Source: Hyphomicrobiales bacterium (GTDB taxonomy: Bacteria > Pseudomonadota > Alphaproteobacteria > Rhizobiales > Rhizobiaceae). Taken from it: a DNA stretch of 64,000 nt. The translations under genes and the position numbers were made by a program. The notes under the pieces are model-generated. The model was not told the DNA's origin. It saw nothing but the letters and a program-made list of their open reading frames with translations, and made no database searches. This document shows positions 53,724-62,724 of this stretch, piece by piece (the first letter of the stretch is position 1; each line of letters starts with the position of its first letter). The stretch is taken from NCBI GenBank assembly GCA_900465675.1, contig UBJR01000007.1:248001-312000 (forward strand), given 5' to 3'.

Positions 53724-54035
53724 TATCGAAATTGGTGAACCAGCCCATGAAGGCTGACCGCCCGGCTGCCTATTTCTCCCGTTTAGAGAGGCCCGACACG
53801 GTTATCTTGTACGTTGCAACTGCGGCGCTACAGGCGGGCCTTCGTCGTTGGCACAACCACGTGCGCGAGCGCGAGGCGCTTAGCACCTCGTGTGCGCCAC
53901 GCGGCGGGTCAATGGACGCCTCGGCGACCCAATTCGACAATGTCCGCGACCCAATCCGGGCTAAGGGTTTATCGGGGTCTCACCTAAGAAAGCGGGTGAT
54001 GAAGAGCCCATAACCCGAGAGTAATTGAGGTCATC

Positions 54036-54392
54036 ATGTATCTACACAAATTTATGACAGCCGTTTTGGTCGTAGTGGCTATTCAAGGCGTCAACGCAGC
54101 CAGTGCGGGCAGCATCCAGCCAAATTCGGCTGTAGCGATCGAGAGAACGCTTCGAACATTTAGTGGTCAGTTCCAGGTGGAATATATTCACAATCGCCTA
54201 ACTCTGAACGATAAAACAGACGGTCCACTCGGTATTCCGGACCGCCCGCCCGAAGAGGTTGCGCGTTTGCGATCGGCAATCCATGACAACAATGCCCTTC
54301 TGGATAGGCTGAAACGCGAAGGTGTCGCTCTCCGAGATGTGGTCAATGCGTATCAATCTGCCGACGGTAGTTTGACATTCTATGTGCGCTGA
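54036..54392 (+). CDS. Small secreted protein
   Basis: A 118-residue protein with a signal peptide (MYLHKFMTAVLVVVAIQGVN, cleavage near residue 24 after ASA). The mature part is largely helical, ending in SADGSLTFYVR. A GAGGT sequence precedes the ATG. No family is recognised. It lies between the LuxR-family gene and the hydrolase gene. Confidence 0.6.
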   Translation: MYLHKFMTAVLVVVAIQGVNAASAGSIQPNSAVAIERTLRTFSGQFQVEYIHNRLTLNDKTDGPLGIPDRPPEEVARLRSAIHDNNALLDRLKREGVALRDVVNAYQSADGSLTFYVR

Positions 54393-54421
54393 GGCCTACC
54401 AAGGCTTCCTGATCAAGCCGA

Positions 54422-54444
54422 TTGGGAGCTCACCTGAGCTCCCA
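54422..54444. repeat. Perfect 11-bp inverted repeat
   Basis: TTGGGAGCTCA and TGAGCTCCCAA flank a one- to two-base centre about 30 bp past the stop of the secreted protein gene. The hairpin is strong but has no U-run, so it may stabilise the mRNA end or act as a weak terminator. Confidence 0.5.
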
Positions 54445-54518
54445 AGGCCGCCGACACGCTGCTATGGCTCTCCACGATGAGCGACTTCCGACCTGATCTG
54501 GTCCACCAATAGTCAAAG

Positions 54519-54543
54519 AGGGCGGCGGCATTGCCACCGCCCT
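54519..54543. terminator. Hairpin between convergent genes
   Basis: AGGGCGG and CCGCCCT enclose an 11-base loop in the interval between the secreted protein gene and the convergent hydrolase gene. There is no strong U-run on either strand. Confidence 0.4.
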
Positions 54544-54610
54544 ATTAGATCAGCCTGATGTTGAGGCACCGCAGTTTCCCGAGAAGCAAGGTCGGTTGCT
54601 TCACCCCTGC

Positions 54611-55582
54611 TCAGACGCCTTCATATACGAGCTCTGTGAACATGCCGGGGGTGATAACGAACTGACCCCACTTCTTGTCGAAAGCCGCGGTCGGCTTCGC
54701 CGCAACGACCTCACCAACCGACATGCCCTGAGCCTTCAGTTTGGCGACGTTGTCACGTACCGCAACAAGCATGTCATGGAAGGCCGTGAGCTCAGCTTTG
54801 TTGCTCACGGGCGCGCCGTGACCAGGAACGACGATGGTCTTGTCGTCGATCATCCCCAGGCTCTTCTTGCAGGCGGCGATTTTGCCGTCGATGCTGCCGC
54901 CGGTCGAATAGTCGATGAACGGATAGATCCCATTCCAATAGGTATCGCCAGTATGCAGGATGTGTTGATCAACGAAATGCACACCGACGTCGCTGTCTGT
55001 GTGAGCCGCTTCGTAGCAGATCAGATGGAGCTTGCAGCCCTGCAGCTCGACCTTGTTATCTGATGAGAAGACTTCCGTCGGAATAGCGCCCGCCGGCGAG
55101 GGTGGGAAGGTGAAGTCCCAGTCTGCAACTCGCTGGGTTTCCATCAAGCGCTTCTTCGTGTTCGCGTGCGCCATGATCGTTGCGCCCTGGGCCTGTACCC
55201 ACTCGTTGCCATCCGCGTGGTCGAAATGCCAGTGAGTGTTGATGAGGTTGGTGACGGGCTGCGTGCCAAGAGCGTTGAGCGCCTGGACGATCTTGGGGCG
55301 GGTCGCGGTGATCCCCGCGTCGATCATCACCTTGCCCTCTTTTCCAACAAACACAGCGATATTTCCGCCGGAACCTTCCAAAACGTAGACTCCACCGCGA
55401 AGCTTATGGGTTGCGATGTCAGCCTTTGCCGCGGCACCGCGGATCATTCCGACGAGCTGGTGCGCTTCTGCGTAGACTTCGCGCGGCGAGAGCCAGCCGC
55501 CTGCAAGGCCGACGGACGCGATGCCGATGCAGCAAAGGCAAAAGCCGCGGCGAGAGAGTTTAGGCGCGATAGTAGTTGTCAT
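54611..55582 (-). CDS. Tat-exported metallo-beta-lactamase-fold hydrolase
   Basis: A 323-residue exported enzyme. The twin-arginine signal LSRRGFCLCCIGIASVGLAGG (about residues 9-29) suggests folding before export. The metal motif NTHWHFDHADG (about 115-125) is followed by YEAAHTDSDVGVHF, LHTGDTYWNG and VVPGHGAPVS. It hydrolyses an unknown substrate in the periplasm; relatives include class-B-like and quinoprotein-associated hydrolases. The Cys pair in the signal is unusual. Confidence 0.92.
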   Translation of the reverse strand: MTTTIAPKLSRRGFCLCCIGIASVGLAGGWLSPREVYAEAHQLVGMIRGAAAKADIATHKLRGGVYVLEGSGGNIAVFVGKEGKVMIDAGITATRPKIVQALNALGTQPVTNLINTHWHFDHADGNEWVQAQGATIMAHANTKKRLMETQRVADWDFTFPPSPAGAIPTEVFSSDNKVELQGCKLHLICYEAAHTDSDVGVHFVDQHILHTGDTYWNGIYPFIDYSTGGSIDGKIAACKKSLGMIDDKTIVVPGHGAPVSNKAELTAFHDMLVAVRDNVAKLKAQGMSVGEVVAAKPTAAFDKKWGQFVITPGMFTELVYEGV

Positions 55583-55903
55583 GGGATTCCTCCAGAAAAT
55601 GGACCGGTCGCGAAAGACCAGGGGCGGTTGGATTGCCTGAAAAATCCTTAGAGGTCGGCACTAGGGTGATATTGTACTATTCGGTGCGCATTTCCGTCTC
55701 GAGGCGAATGACCCTACGATATGTCTGGCCGCCCAATATCGCGGCGAGGGGCTTTTCATCCCGAGGGAAAGCCAGGCTCGGACGGCCGATCCCGCACAGC
55801 GGTAAAGGATCGCTCTTTGCGGTCGGACAACCTCAAGGCCAATTCGTACAATCTATGCATTACAAGTTGGGCAACTGTCTCTCTGCAAACAAAGGAGATT
55901 CCA
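55583..55903. other. Divergent promoter region
   Basis: About 320 bp between the divergent metallo-hydrolase and DUF992 genes. Frames continuing upstream from the DUF992 gene have no start signal. No palindrome or repeat stands out; it presumably carries both promoters. Confidence 0.35.
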
Positions 55904-56371
55904 GTGAACGAAAAAGTAATCGCAATCGTCGCGGCCAGCCTGGTCTCGGCTGTGTACCCAGCCTCCGCGGCCCGCATCCAGGCCGGCACCCTGACATGCG
56001 ACGTCTCTACAGGGATCGGAAAGATTCTGATCGCGCAACAGGATGTCGACTGCACGTTCAAGCCTACCACCGGTGCACCGGAGCGCTATCGGGGAACAAT
56101 CGCGAAGTTTGGCCTGGAAATCGGTCAGATACGCGAAGCTTCCTTGGTATGGTTCGTTTATGGCGCTACGAGCCTCGGTGCCGGCGCACTGACGGGCGAC
56201 TATGTCGGTATCGACGCCGACGCGACCATCGGCGTTGGTCTCGGCGCGAACGTGCTGGGCGGCGGCCAAGGTAAGTCGATCGCGTTGCAGCCGGTCTCCG
56301 TCCAGTCTGAGCAGGGCGTCAACGTTGCCGTGGGCACAGAAGAACTCAAACTTCAGGTCGTCTCGAAGTAA
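55904..56371 (+). CDS. DUF992 secreted protein
   Basis: A 155-residue exported protein. A signal peptide (VNEKVIAIVAASLVSAVYPA, cleavage near residue 22 after ASA) precedes the DUF992 pattern AGTLTCDVSTGIGKILIAQQ, then ATSLGAGALTGDYVG and GVGLGANVLGGG. The GTG start is preceded by AAAGGAG at a normal distance, which favours it over upstream codons. DUF992 proteins are abundant in rhizobia and of unknown function. A strong terminator follows. Confidence 0.9.
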   Translation: MNEKVIAIVAASLVSAVYPASAARIQAGTLTCDVSTGIGKILIAQQDVDCTFKPTTGAPERYRGTIAKFGLEIGQIREASLVWFVYGATSLGAGALTGDYVGIDADATIGVGLGANVLGGGQGKSIALQPVSVQSEQGVNVAVGTEELKLQVVSK

Positions 56372-56383
56372 ATCTGGTTCACC

Positions 56384-56424
56384 AAAAAAGGACCACGGTG
56401 CCAACGCTCCGTGGTCCTTTTTCG
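56384..56424. terminator. Bidirectional intrinsic terminator
   Basis: AAAAAGGACCACGG pairs perfectly with CCGTGGTCCTTTTT around a ten-base loop. U-runs occur in both orientations, so it can end the DUF992 transcript and the convergent DUF302 transcript. Confidence 0.9.
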
Positions 56425-56498
56425 ACTCCCGAAGCGTCTGCTTTCGTCGAACTCAACCCTATAGTATCGTGAATTAGGCACTTCGTGTGAAATGAAAC

Positions 56499-56915
56499 CT
56501 AAAGCGCCTCCCCGGTGGCTTCCTGGACTATTCGGTGGACCATCTGCTGCATCTTCGCGACAATTTCGAGATCGGTCACCCGATACTTTGCCGCGAGATC
56601 GATCGGGTCTTGTACATCGACAAACGTCTCGCCCTTAGGCGTAGCCCTCACAAGCGCTTTCAAGGGAAGGTCGAGGCCAATTCGTTGGTCGGATTGGAGC
56701 AGTAGTGTACCGATCTTAGGGTTTCCGAAAATCAGCAGCTCGGTTGCTTCGAGGTCCAAGCCGACGCTGTTGGCGTCTGCTGTGAAGTTTACACGGCAGA
56801 AAACCCTCATTCCTCGGTCCAAGACCGCTCGCTCGAGCCTGTCCATTGTTTCTGAAGGGTCAAACTTGCTACGAACTGGGAACTGCTCCACTTTCTTCCT
56901 CATCAATTGGTCCAT
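56499..56915 (-). CDS. DUF302-domain protein
   Basis: A 138-residue cytoplasmic protein that is almost entirely a DUF302 domain: SETMDRLERAVLDRGMRVF, ELLIFGNPKIGTLLLQSDQR, IGLDLPLKALVRATPKGETF and VDVQDPIDLAAKY. No signal peptide is present. DUF302 is a small alpha/beta fold found alone or fused to membrane or enzyme domains. A second DUF302 domain occurs 4 kb away in the fused protein at 59667-61274. Confidence 0.9.
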   Translation of the reverse strand: MDQLMRKKVEQFPVRSKFDPSETMDRLERAVLDRGMRVFCRVNFTADANSVGLDLEATELLIFGNPKIGTLLLQSDQRIGLDLPLKALVRATPKGETFVDVQDPIDLAAKYRVTDLEIVAKMQQMVHRIVQEATGEAL

Positions 56916-57232
56916 TGTTATCTTTCCAGCCTTTTCCGGTGTGTGTTCTGTGCGAGGGTGCCGCGCCAGTAAGGCTTTGCAGTCTCCGCGGACCCGAGCG
57001 CCAGCCGTACGATAAAGGGCGAGGCGCGGCTTGACTTGGCCGATTCAGTCCTAAATGCGGTGCCCAGCCGCACGGTCTCATCAACTTCCTCACCCGCGAA
57101 CGAGATTTGACTGTGCCGTCAGCCTGATATTGCCCAGACCCCAAACCACTGGGGCGGCAGGATGTTACAAGAGAGACGCTTCCACAAAGCGTATTTCTCT
57201 GAGCAACTCCAACGTCGTAAGGGTATTTCGCT
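56916..57232. other. Intergenic stretch, nothing recognised
   Basis: About 320 bp between the DUF302 gene and a small secreted-protein frame. Short open frames overlap without start signals. No repeat or hairpin of note. Confidence 0.35.
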
Positions 57233-57652
57233 ATGCGCGTATCGACACTCGCAGCACTTTTCGTGCTACTCCCATCACTTGCAGTGGCTCAATCGCTTGG
57301 CGATCAGGACAACTCCGGCAGGTTTGATGGCATGCCTCCTGGAACTGATCGCTATCGAGACGACAGCGGCGGTGGATCATTTTCGATACCTTTGGAGGGC
57401 TCGCCCGGCGATAAAGTGATCGAGCCGCAGGGTGCCTCCGCTGTATGCGTGAACCCCTCGAAGTCTTCTCGGAAAGTTCTTCCGGCTGTAAGAAACAAGA
57501 GGCATGTCAATCGGCGAAGTAGCCAAAGGTGGATGCACCCAGGCGGCGCTGGTGTTCACTTGTATATGACCTTCGTACAGAGAGGCTTCCGCCGGGTGGC
57601 CACCCTCGCTCGCCCGGCCCGTCACTGCGAGACGGGAGCTCTAGTCATTTGA
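57233..57652 (+). CDS. Small secreted protein, possibly degraded at the 3' end
   Basis: A 139-residue frame with a clear signal peptide (MRVSTLAALFVLLPSLAVAQ) followed by LGDQDNSGRFDGMPPGTDRY. The first 55 residues are convincing; the rest is rich in Arg, Ser and Pro and may be out of frame. The original gene may have ended differently after an indel near 57400. Confidence 0.4.
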   Translation: MRVSTLAALFVLLPSLAVAQSLGDQDNSGRFDGMPPGTDRYRDDSGGGSFSIPLEGSPGDKVIEPQGASAVCVNPSKSSRKVLPAVRNKRHVNRRSSQRWMHPGGAGVHLYMTFVQRGFRRVATLARPARHCETGALVI

Positions 57653-58122
57653 CGCCTCGGCAAGCTCGGTTTGTCCGTATCCAAATCCGATCGCGTCGCA
57701 TTGTTGACACCGTCGAACGTCTATCGCGGCCGCGCAAAATTCTCCGGGCTTCATATGTTCAAAGGTTTTGCGACCTCGATCGATAGCCTTCCGGAACACG
57801 ATGGATCACCAAGCGCTCGTCCAACATGCGAGCGATATTAGTCACGGGCCCTCTCTCCATGATCCTCTGCGATCCCCGGAGACAATTGGTCGATCCGCTC
57901 CGATCTGTCTCGTCCAGTGCTCAAGCTCGATGTTAGCAACCGTGCCCCTGCTATCAGATGCGAATGTTACAAGATCGCAGCTAGTAGTGACCCTAAGCTT
58001 CGGTCGGGCCGCTACGCCGTGTTCCGTCATTAGCGCACGCCTGTTCACTCCCGCCAGACAGAGCCATTTTCGAGCCAAAGTTAACAGGCAAGCATGGCAT
58101 CTGAAATTTAGAAAGGATTCGC
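57653..58122. other. Intergenic stretch, nothing recognised
   Basis: About 470 bp without a supportable gene. Overlapping frames on both strands have no start signal and no recognisable protein. Confidence 0.35.
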
Positions 58123-58431
58123 ATGTTTTTGAAAGCAGCCTTGGTGTCATTGGTGACAGCCACTTCGGTCGGCCCGGTATTTGCCTCGAGCGACAGCTCC
58201 TGGAACGCGCTATTCGCGAAGGCAAATGGCACCTGCATCGGCCTGTCCAGGATGAACACACCAGAGGCTTCCTCGCCGGTGGTGTTCGACGACAGCGTTG
58301 GGAAAATCGCCATTTTGCTCAGAGGCGAAACCGGCCGCGGAAAGTCGAAGGCAAGGGCAAACATGCTGTGCCTTTATGATAAGCGCACGGGCAAGGCCGC
58401 CATTGCCGAGTATCAGTGGCTGGGCAATTAA
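58123..58431 (+). CDS. Small secreted protein
   Basis: A 102-residue protein with a signal peptide (MFLKAALVSLVTATSVGPVF, cleavage near residue 22 after FA). The mature part contains WNALFAKANGTCIGLS and ends YDKRTGKAAIAEYQWLG. AAAGGA precedes the ATG, and an intrinsic terminator follows 16 bp after the stop, so it is a single-gene unit. Function unknown. Confidence 0.75.
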   Translation: MFLKAALVSLVTATSVGPVFASSDSSWNALFAKANGTCIGLSRMNTPEASSPVVFDDSVGKIAILLRGETGRGKSKARANMLCLYDKRTGKAAIAEYQWLGN

Positions 58432-58446
58432 AGCTGTCGAAGGAGG

Positions 58447-58471
58447 TGCCGGTCGAAAGCCGGCATCTTTT
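58447..58471 (+). terminator. Intrinsic terminator of the small secreted protein gene
   Basis: TGCCGG and CCGGCA enclose a seven-base loop and are followed by TCTTTTC on the plus strand, shortly after the stop codon. Confidence 0.7.
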
Positions 58472-58619
58472 CATTTTGGGAGCACTAAGTGTGAATACGG
58501 TCCCAGGCGACAAGCGGAAGCATGTTGCTCGGCGAGGGGGTGTCCGCGGCATCGTCAACAATGCTCCAAAAGTCGCCGCGACCAAAGCGGCGCTGCGGTT
58601 CTACTGCTCCTGTCTCACG

Positions 58620-58766
58620 TCAAAGGCGAGTTAGTGCAAGTGTCAGCGCGAGGACGCCCATGCTGAGAAGGTAAAGGCTGACAACCACGTGTGGGCTGGA
58701 TAACGTTGTGACCGCGGTTCGAGCCACAGCGCCACGGGGTCGGCGGTATTGGGAATAGCCGCTCAT
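58620..58766 (-). CDS. 48-residue single-span membrane protein
   Basis: The protein, MSGYSQYRRPRGAVARTA then a hydrophobic helix (VVVSLYLLSMGVLALTLAL), overlaps the stop of the preceding exported-protein gene as ATGA. That coupling argues for a real gene despite the small size. The basic N-terminus should stay in the cytoplasm. Function unknown. Confidence 0.55.
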   Translation of the reverse strand: MSGYSQYRRPRGAVARTAVTTLSSPHVVVSLYLLSMGVLALTLALTRL

Positions 58767-59047
58767 GGTGTGCCCTTCTTGACGCTCGAGACTCTCTCCC
58801 GACGCAGGTTTTGCTGTATCGGCGTGTCCCTGTCGGATTGCTTTGCGTCTTCCGCAGCACGGGGGATCGAGCCCGTGATCGTTCTTTCCGCCGTTTTTGT
58901 ATTGGACGTGGATGTGGTTTCCGGGAATATGAAGTCTGGAAACCAACTGTCAGAAGCATTCACTGTCGTTGCGGCGAACATCACTGCCGCAGCAAAAGCA
59001 GTGGCGAAGTACAGGGAATGCGGTTGGTCCTGGGGCATAAAGATCAC
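58763..59047 (-). CDS. Small exported or membrane-anchored protein
   Basis: A 94-residue protein with an N-terminal hydrophobic segment (LYFATAFAAAVMFAATTVNA) that could be a signal peptide or anchor. It is followed by a polar, Thr/Ser-rich tail. It overlaps the 48-residue membrane protein gene by 4 bp. AGGTGA lies just before the ATG. No family is recognised. Confidence 0.55.
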   Translation of the reverse strand: MIFMPQDQPHSLYFATAFAAAVMFAATTVNASDSWFPDFIFPETTSTSNTKTAERTITGSIPRAAEDAKQSDRDTPIQQNLRRERVSSVKKGTP

Positions 59048-59666
59048 CTCTTCGTTGCAGCGAATGCGTTGGTTTCGCTATGGAGGGAAGGGTAAGGACC
59101 CGAGCGCAGATATGGTATTCTATACAGGTTTGGCTCAGGTAACCCTTTGGTATTACGTGTTTGAGCGATTTCCCAGACCCAGACCCAGACCCAGACCCAG
59201 GCCCAGACCCAGACCCAGACCCAGCTCCATGCACATCCCAGCGCCTCGATAACACGCTCGTTGTCTGCCTAACCGGTGTCATTCGATCGACCTGCGGAGT
59301 TCCGGAAAATCAATCGCTGGTAGCGCCGTAACTTGCGTTGCGGATGGGTTTCACGGTGCGATCGTTCACTTTGTCTTCGCGGGAGACGCCTGAGATCGTG
59401 CCTGAAGCGGCGACGAGTTTCTTGTATCAATCAGCCGTGCTGATCGCGAAATAGCTGCTTACCAACGGTCATAGGGAAATCAGCGTTGCGAGGATGCATC
59501 CTGACGCGAATTTTCCGCATTAACGGCGAGGCTGGATATTACAATCTAATAATTGGGCTCTGAGCGAATTTTCCTTCGTCAACTGCCGAGCCGCATGCGT
59601 CGACCCCCTCCTTATCAGACGCATTGGCGGCCTCCCGATCTTACACAACAACGAAAGGAAACATTC
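59048..59666. other. Intergenic stretch containing a hexanucleotide repeat
   Basis: About 620 bp without a supportable gene. Apart from the CCCAGA tandem array near its left part, I see no ordered element. The last 150 bp presumably carry the promoter of the pseudoenzyme operon. Confidence 0.4.
59171..59224 (+). repeat. Tandem hexanucleotide repeat (CCCAGA)n
   Basis: About nine copies of CCCAGA in head-to-tail order, with one copy changed to CCCAGG in the middle. It lies in non-coding DNA upstream of the pseudoenzyme operon. Such short tandem arrays change length by slippage. Confidence 0.9.
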
Positions 59667-61274
59667 ATGAAGGCCAGATTTCTCATGGCGCTCGGTATCG
59701 CTGCCCTGATGAGCGGAACCGCTCTCGCCGATACCATCCCTGGTGCAAGCGAAACCATCGTCAGAGGTAATCCCGTGCAGAAAAGCTATGGCGTCTATAT
59801 CGATCAGATGATCGCGGACTTCATCGAGAAGAACCAGCTGCCCGGGCTAACGCTTGCCATCGTCCAAGCGCCTTACATCCCACGCTCTAACGGATACGGA
59901 AAGACGAGTATCGATCATGACGAATTGGCTTCCACAAAGACAATGTGGAATGTCGGTCCGGTTACCCAGGCTTTCACGGCCGTAGCCGTTATGCAGCTGA
60001 AAGAGCAGGGCAAGCTCAAGCTGGCCGACAAGGTCTCCAAGTACGTCGATGGACTTCCGGCAATCTGGAAGGACGTCACGCTCTTGGAGCTCCTTCAACA
60101 TTCCTCGGGCATCCCGGATTACCGGGAGAAATTCGCCGATGGTAAGCGCTACACGCCAAAGGAACTGATCGCACTCGTAAGCGACAAGCCTCTCATGTTC
60201 GAAAGCGGCACCAAGGTTGCCCAGAGCGCGACCAACTTCACGCTGCTTGCCATGGCGATCGAGCATGCCAGTGGCATGAGCTACCACGATTACATTTGGA
60301 AGTACCAGATCGATGCGTCCGGTCTGCCGAGCACGATGTTCGCAGAGGACATGAAGACGAAGGCCCGGATCGATCGCCCCGAGACGGTCTCAGCGCATGA
60401 AAACCAGCACACGCACTTCAAGGCTGAGCTGGACTTCATCAATCCAGTCGAGCCTGCCACAGGCTATCGCGAAGTCAACGGACACTTGAAGCCCGTCGAT
60501 GCGGACCTTTCGGACAACCTGTTCGGCTTTGGCAACATCTGGTCTTCGGCCGAAGACATCAGCAAATGGGACATCGCGTTGGCCGGCTCGGTCCTGATCA
60601 AGGACATCGCCAATCGCAACGTCATCTACATGCCTACGAAGCTTGCGAACGGAACTGTCGTGCCGGCCATGGCTGGCTGGGAATTCACAAAGCACCCTGG
60701 CTTCATGGAAGTGAAGGGGAGCTCGCCCGGCTTCAGCTCCTATCTGAGCCGTTTCACCGAGTCCTACGAACTTGTCTGCGTGACGCTTCTCACCGACAAG
60801 GAAGGCGTGGACCTCACCGTGCTCGCCCGCAATATCGCGGCGGCATATCGGTCTGACCTCGGCCCTGCGGTAAATCCGCAGAACCTCATCGCTCAGGAAA
60901 GCAAATACAGCGCGGCCGAAACGATCGAACGTATCAAGGACGATCTCGGATCGAAAAAGGTGCCGGTGTTCGCAACGTTTGACCATGCGGAGAACGCAAC
61001 GTCCGTTGGGGAGAAGCTGCGCCCCACAACCGTGATGGTTTTCGGCAACCCCAAGATCGGAACCAAGCTGATGCAGGCAGATCAGGCGATCGGCGTCGAC
61101 TTGCCGCTTCGCGTTCTGGTCTGGGAAGACGAGTACAACCGCACCTGGGTGGGCTATCCGAACGTCGCCACGCTCGTGGACGGTTATGGCATCAAGGACC
61201 AGGCGACAGTCGGGACGATGACAAAGTTCCTCGATGGCGTCGTCGGTCGCGCCGCGAACGTCTACAACTACTAA
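59667..61274 (+). CDS. Class-C beta-lactamase-fold pseudoenzyme fused to DUF302
   Basis: A 535-residue exported protein: signal peptide (about 1-21), serine beta-lactamase-like domain (about 40-405), DUF302 domain (about 415-530). The fold is clear from IADFIEKNQLPGLTLAIVQ and LLELLQHSSGIPDYREKF. The catalytic SxxK is replaced by Pro98-Val-Thr-Gln101 in WNVGPVTQAFTA. The Tyr motif reads Gln186-Ser-Ala, and no HxG/KTG triad precedes SPGFSSYL. It should bind rather than hydrolyse. The ATG follows GAAAGGA. It is 13 bp from the next gene. Confidence 0.9.
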   Translation: MKARFLMALGIAALMSGTALADTIPGASETIVRGNPVQKSYGVYIDQMIADFIEKNQLPGLTLAIVQAPYIPRSNGYGKTSIDHDELASTKTMWNVGPVTQAFTAVAVMQLKEQGKLKLADKVSKYVDGLPAIWKDVTLLELLQHSSGIPDYREKFADGKRYTPKELIALVSDKPLMFESGTKVAQSATNFTLLAMAIEHASGMSYHDYIWKYQIDASGLPSTMFAEDMKTKARIDRPETVSAHENQHTHFKAELDFINPVEPATGYREVNGHLKPVDADLSDNLFGFGNIWSSAEDISKWDIALAGSVLIKDIANRNVIYMPTKLANGTVVPAMAGWEFTKHPGFMEVKGSSPGFSSYLSRFTESYELVCVTLLTDKEGVDLTVLARNIAAAYRSDLGPAVNPQNLIAQESKYSAAETIERIKDDLGSKKVPVFATFDHAENATSVGEKLRPTTVMVFGNPKIGTKLMQADQAIGVDLPLRVLVWEDEYNRTWVGYPNVATLVDGYGIKDQATVGTMTKFLDGVVGRAANVYNY

Positions 61275-61287
61275 CGGGAGGCAACAA

Positions 61288-62088
61288 ATGTTCGGACTTG
61301 AAAAGCCCACCTCCCGACGATCCGCGCTCGGTGCGCTCGGCGCTTCCGCGGTGGCTGCCGTCACAGTGGTCGCTTCCCCGGTATCGGCGAAAGAAAAGAC
61401 TTCCCATCCGGCCGCCTCTCAAGGCGGCCGGAAACTGCGGGATATCTCGGCGAAGTTGGCCAGAGCGCCGCGCCGTCGTGATTTCACCTCGGTGCCTTTC
61501 ATGGCCGACCGCAAGGACCTCTGGGATCACGAGGCGTCCGCCGTCCTTCTCGGCTACGATGGCGGGCCCCGGCAGGTCTGGGAAGCATCGGATATAGCGG
61601 CCGCTTGGCTCAACCTCATGCGAGAGTCGATCAACGGCCAGGTATTCGCCCACGGAAACGAGGACTTCATCGCGGTGGCAGCGGTGCATGGCAGCGCCCA
61701 TCACGCCCTGTTCAGCCAGGCGATGTGGGACAAATATGACCTTGCCGAAATTGCGGGCTCCAAGAGCAAGCGTAACGACTTCATCGCTGCAAAATCCGGC
61801 GCGACGGAGGCGGACGATCGTCAAGACGTCAACGGGTTCTACGGTCCCGCGAACAACAACATCGGTTCGCTCCAGAAGCGCGGTGCAGTGTTCGTAGCCT
61901 GCCATGACTCCATCCACGCTATCGCGCGCGCGATCGCCTCGAAGGAGAGCAATTCGGGCCTGCCGGCGGACGCGATTGCTGCCGATCTGACGAACAACCT
62001 CGTCCCCGGAGTGGTCCTCGTCCCCAGCGTCGTCGCATATCTCGCCGAGCTGCAGGACGCGCGCTTCACCTACGCCAAGGGCGCGTGA
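61288..62088 (+). CDS. Tat-exported protein of a thiosulfate/DsrE-like family
   Basis: A 266-residue exported protein. The twin-arginine signal is TSRRSALGALGASAVAAVTV (about residues 8-27). The rest is soluble, with EASDIAAAWLNLMRESINGQ and FVACHDSIHAIARAIASKES. The C-terminal LVPGVVLVPSVVAYLAELQD resembles DsrE-like sulfur carrier folds and keeps one cysteine (ACHD). The family is not named with certainty. It follows the pseudoenzyme gene by 13 bp with GGGAGG before the ATG, so the two are probably cotranscribed. Confidence 0.75.
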   Translation: MFGLEKPTSRRSALGALGASAVAAVTVVASPVSAKEKTSHPAASQGGRKLRDISAKLARAPRRRDFTSVPFMADRKDLWDHEASAVLLGYDGGPRQVWEASDIAAAWLNLMRESINGQVFAHGNEDFIAVAAVHGSAHHALFSQAMWDKYDLAEIAGSKSKRNDFIAAKSGATEADDRQDVNGFYGPANNNIGSLQKRGAVFVACHDSIHAIARAIASKESNSGLPADAIAADLTNNLVPGVVLVPSVVAYLAELQDARFTYAKGA

Positions 62089-62276
62089 GGCCTGACGTCG
62101 GTGCAGCGACTGCCGCACCGACGTCCAATTGGCGATACCCTGTCCCAGAGATACAACTCCCCGCAAGGCGTCAAAGCAGTGGATCGGCAACGCCCTTCCG
62201 AAGGCAGGAGGGAATCGTTCAATAATTGTCGCTCAGTGCTTGCTCTATTCGCACGAGATCAACGGAGCGAACGATC

Positions 62277-62462
62277 ATGCACAGCAGACGAGAACAACTG
62301 ACCGAAAAGGTCAGAGACGAGGTTGAGACCATGCCCGAGGTTGCAGACATCGCACTCGAGCTTCCGCCGACCCCAATATCGGAACAGGATGAGCTGCTCG
62401 ACGAAGCGCTGATGGAATCCTTCCCCGCCAGCGACCCCATGGCGTCAGGCCGGATGGACTGA
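62277..62462 (+). CDS. Small acidic protein
   Basis: A 61-residue protein, [20 protein letters not shown], ending [20 protein letters not shown]. The last 20 residues resemble a short motif found in small alphaproteobacterial proteins of unknown role. GGAG lies about ten bases before the ATG. It is soluble and acidic. Confidence 0.6.
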   Translation: MHSRREQLTEKVRDEVETMPEVADIALELPPTPISEQDELLDEALMESFPASDPMASGRMD

Positions 62463-62724
62463 GCCATCAAGCCCTTGGAAGTCCAGGTGCACAGCTGACC
62501 TGTGGCAGGTCTCTTGGGCCTTGAACGTCCCAGAGCTTCTCCTAAGTCGAGCGAGTGTCCGGGCTGAAGGCGATCTTGTCCGCGAAAGTAAAATCGAACG
62601 CGATTGTGGCACAAGCCGAGCCGGCTGCGTCGCTGTTCAGGACAAAGCATTCGTTGGGGCTGTCATCGCGCCTGTCCCACCCGGCCCATTTACAGGCTGC
62701 CTCTTACCAGCAACGAGCTATCCC

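Noticed and set aside
53732..54013. 93-residue plus-strand frame
   Set aside because: No ribosome-binding site, unlikely composition, and it lies in the promoter region of the divergent LuxR-family gene.
59171..59224. CRISPR array
   Set aside because: The units are 6 bp, directly adjacent and without spacers.
58749..59252. Plus-strand frame with a Pro-Arg repeat tail
   Set aside because: The tail is only the CCCAGA array translated; the minus strand carries two overlapping small genes with better signals.
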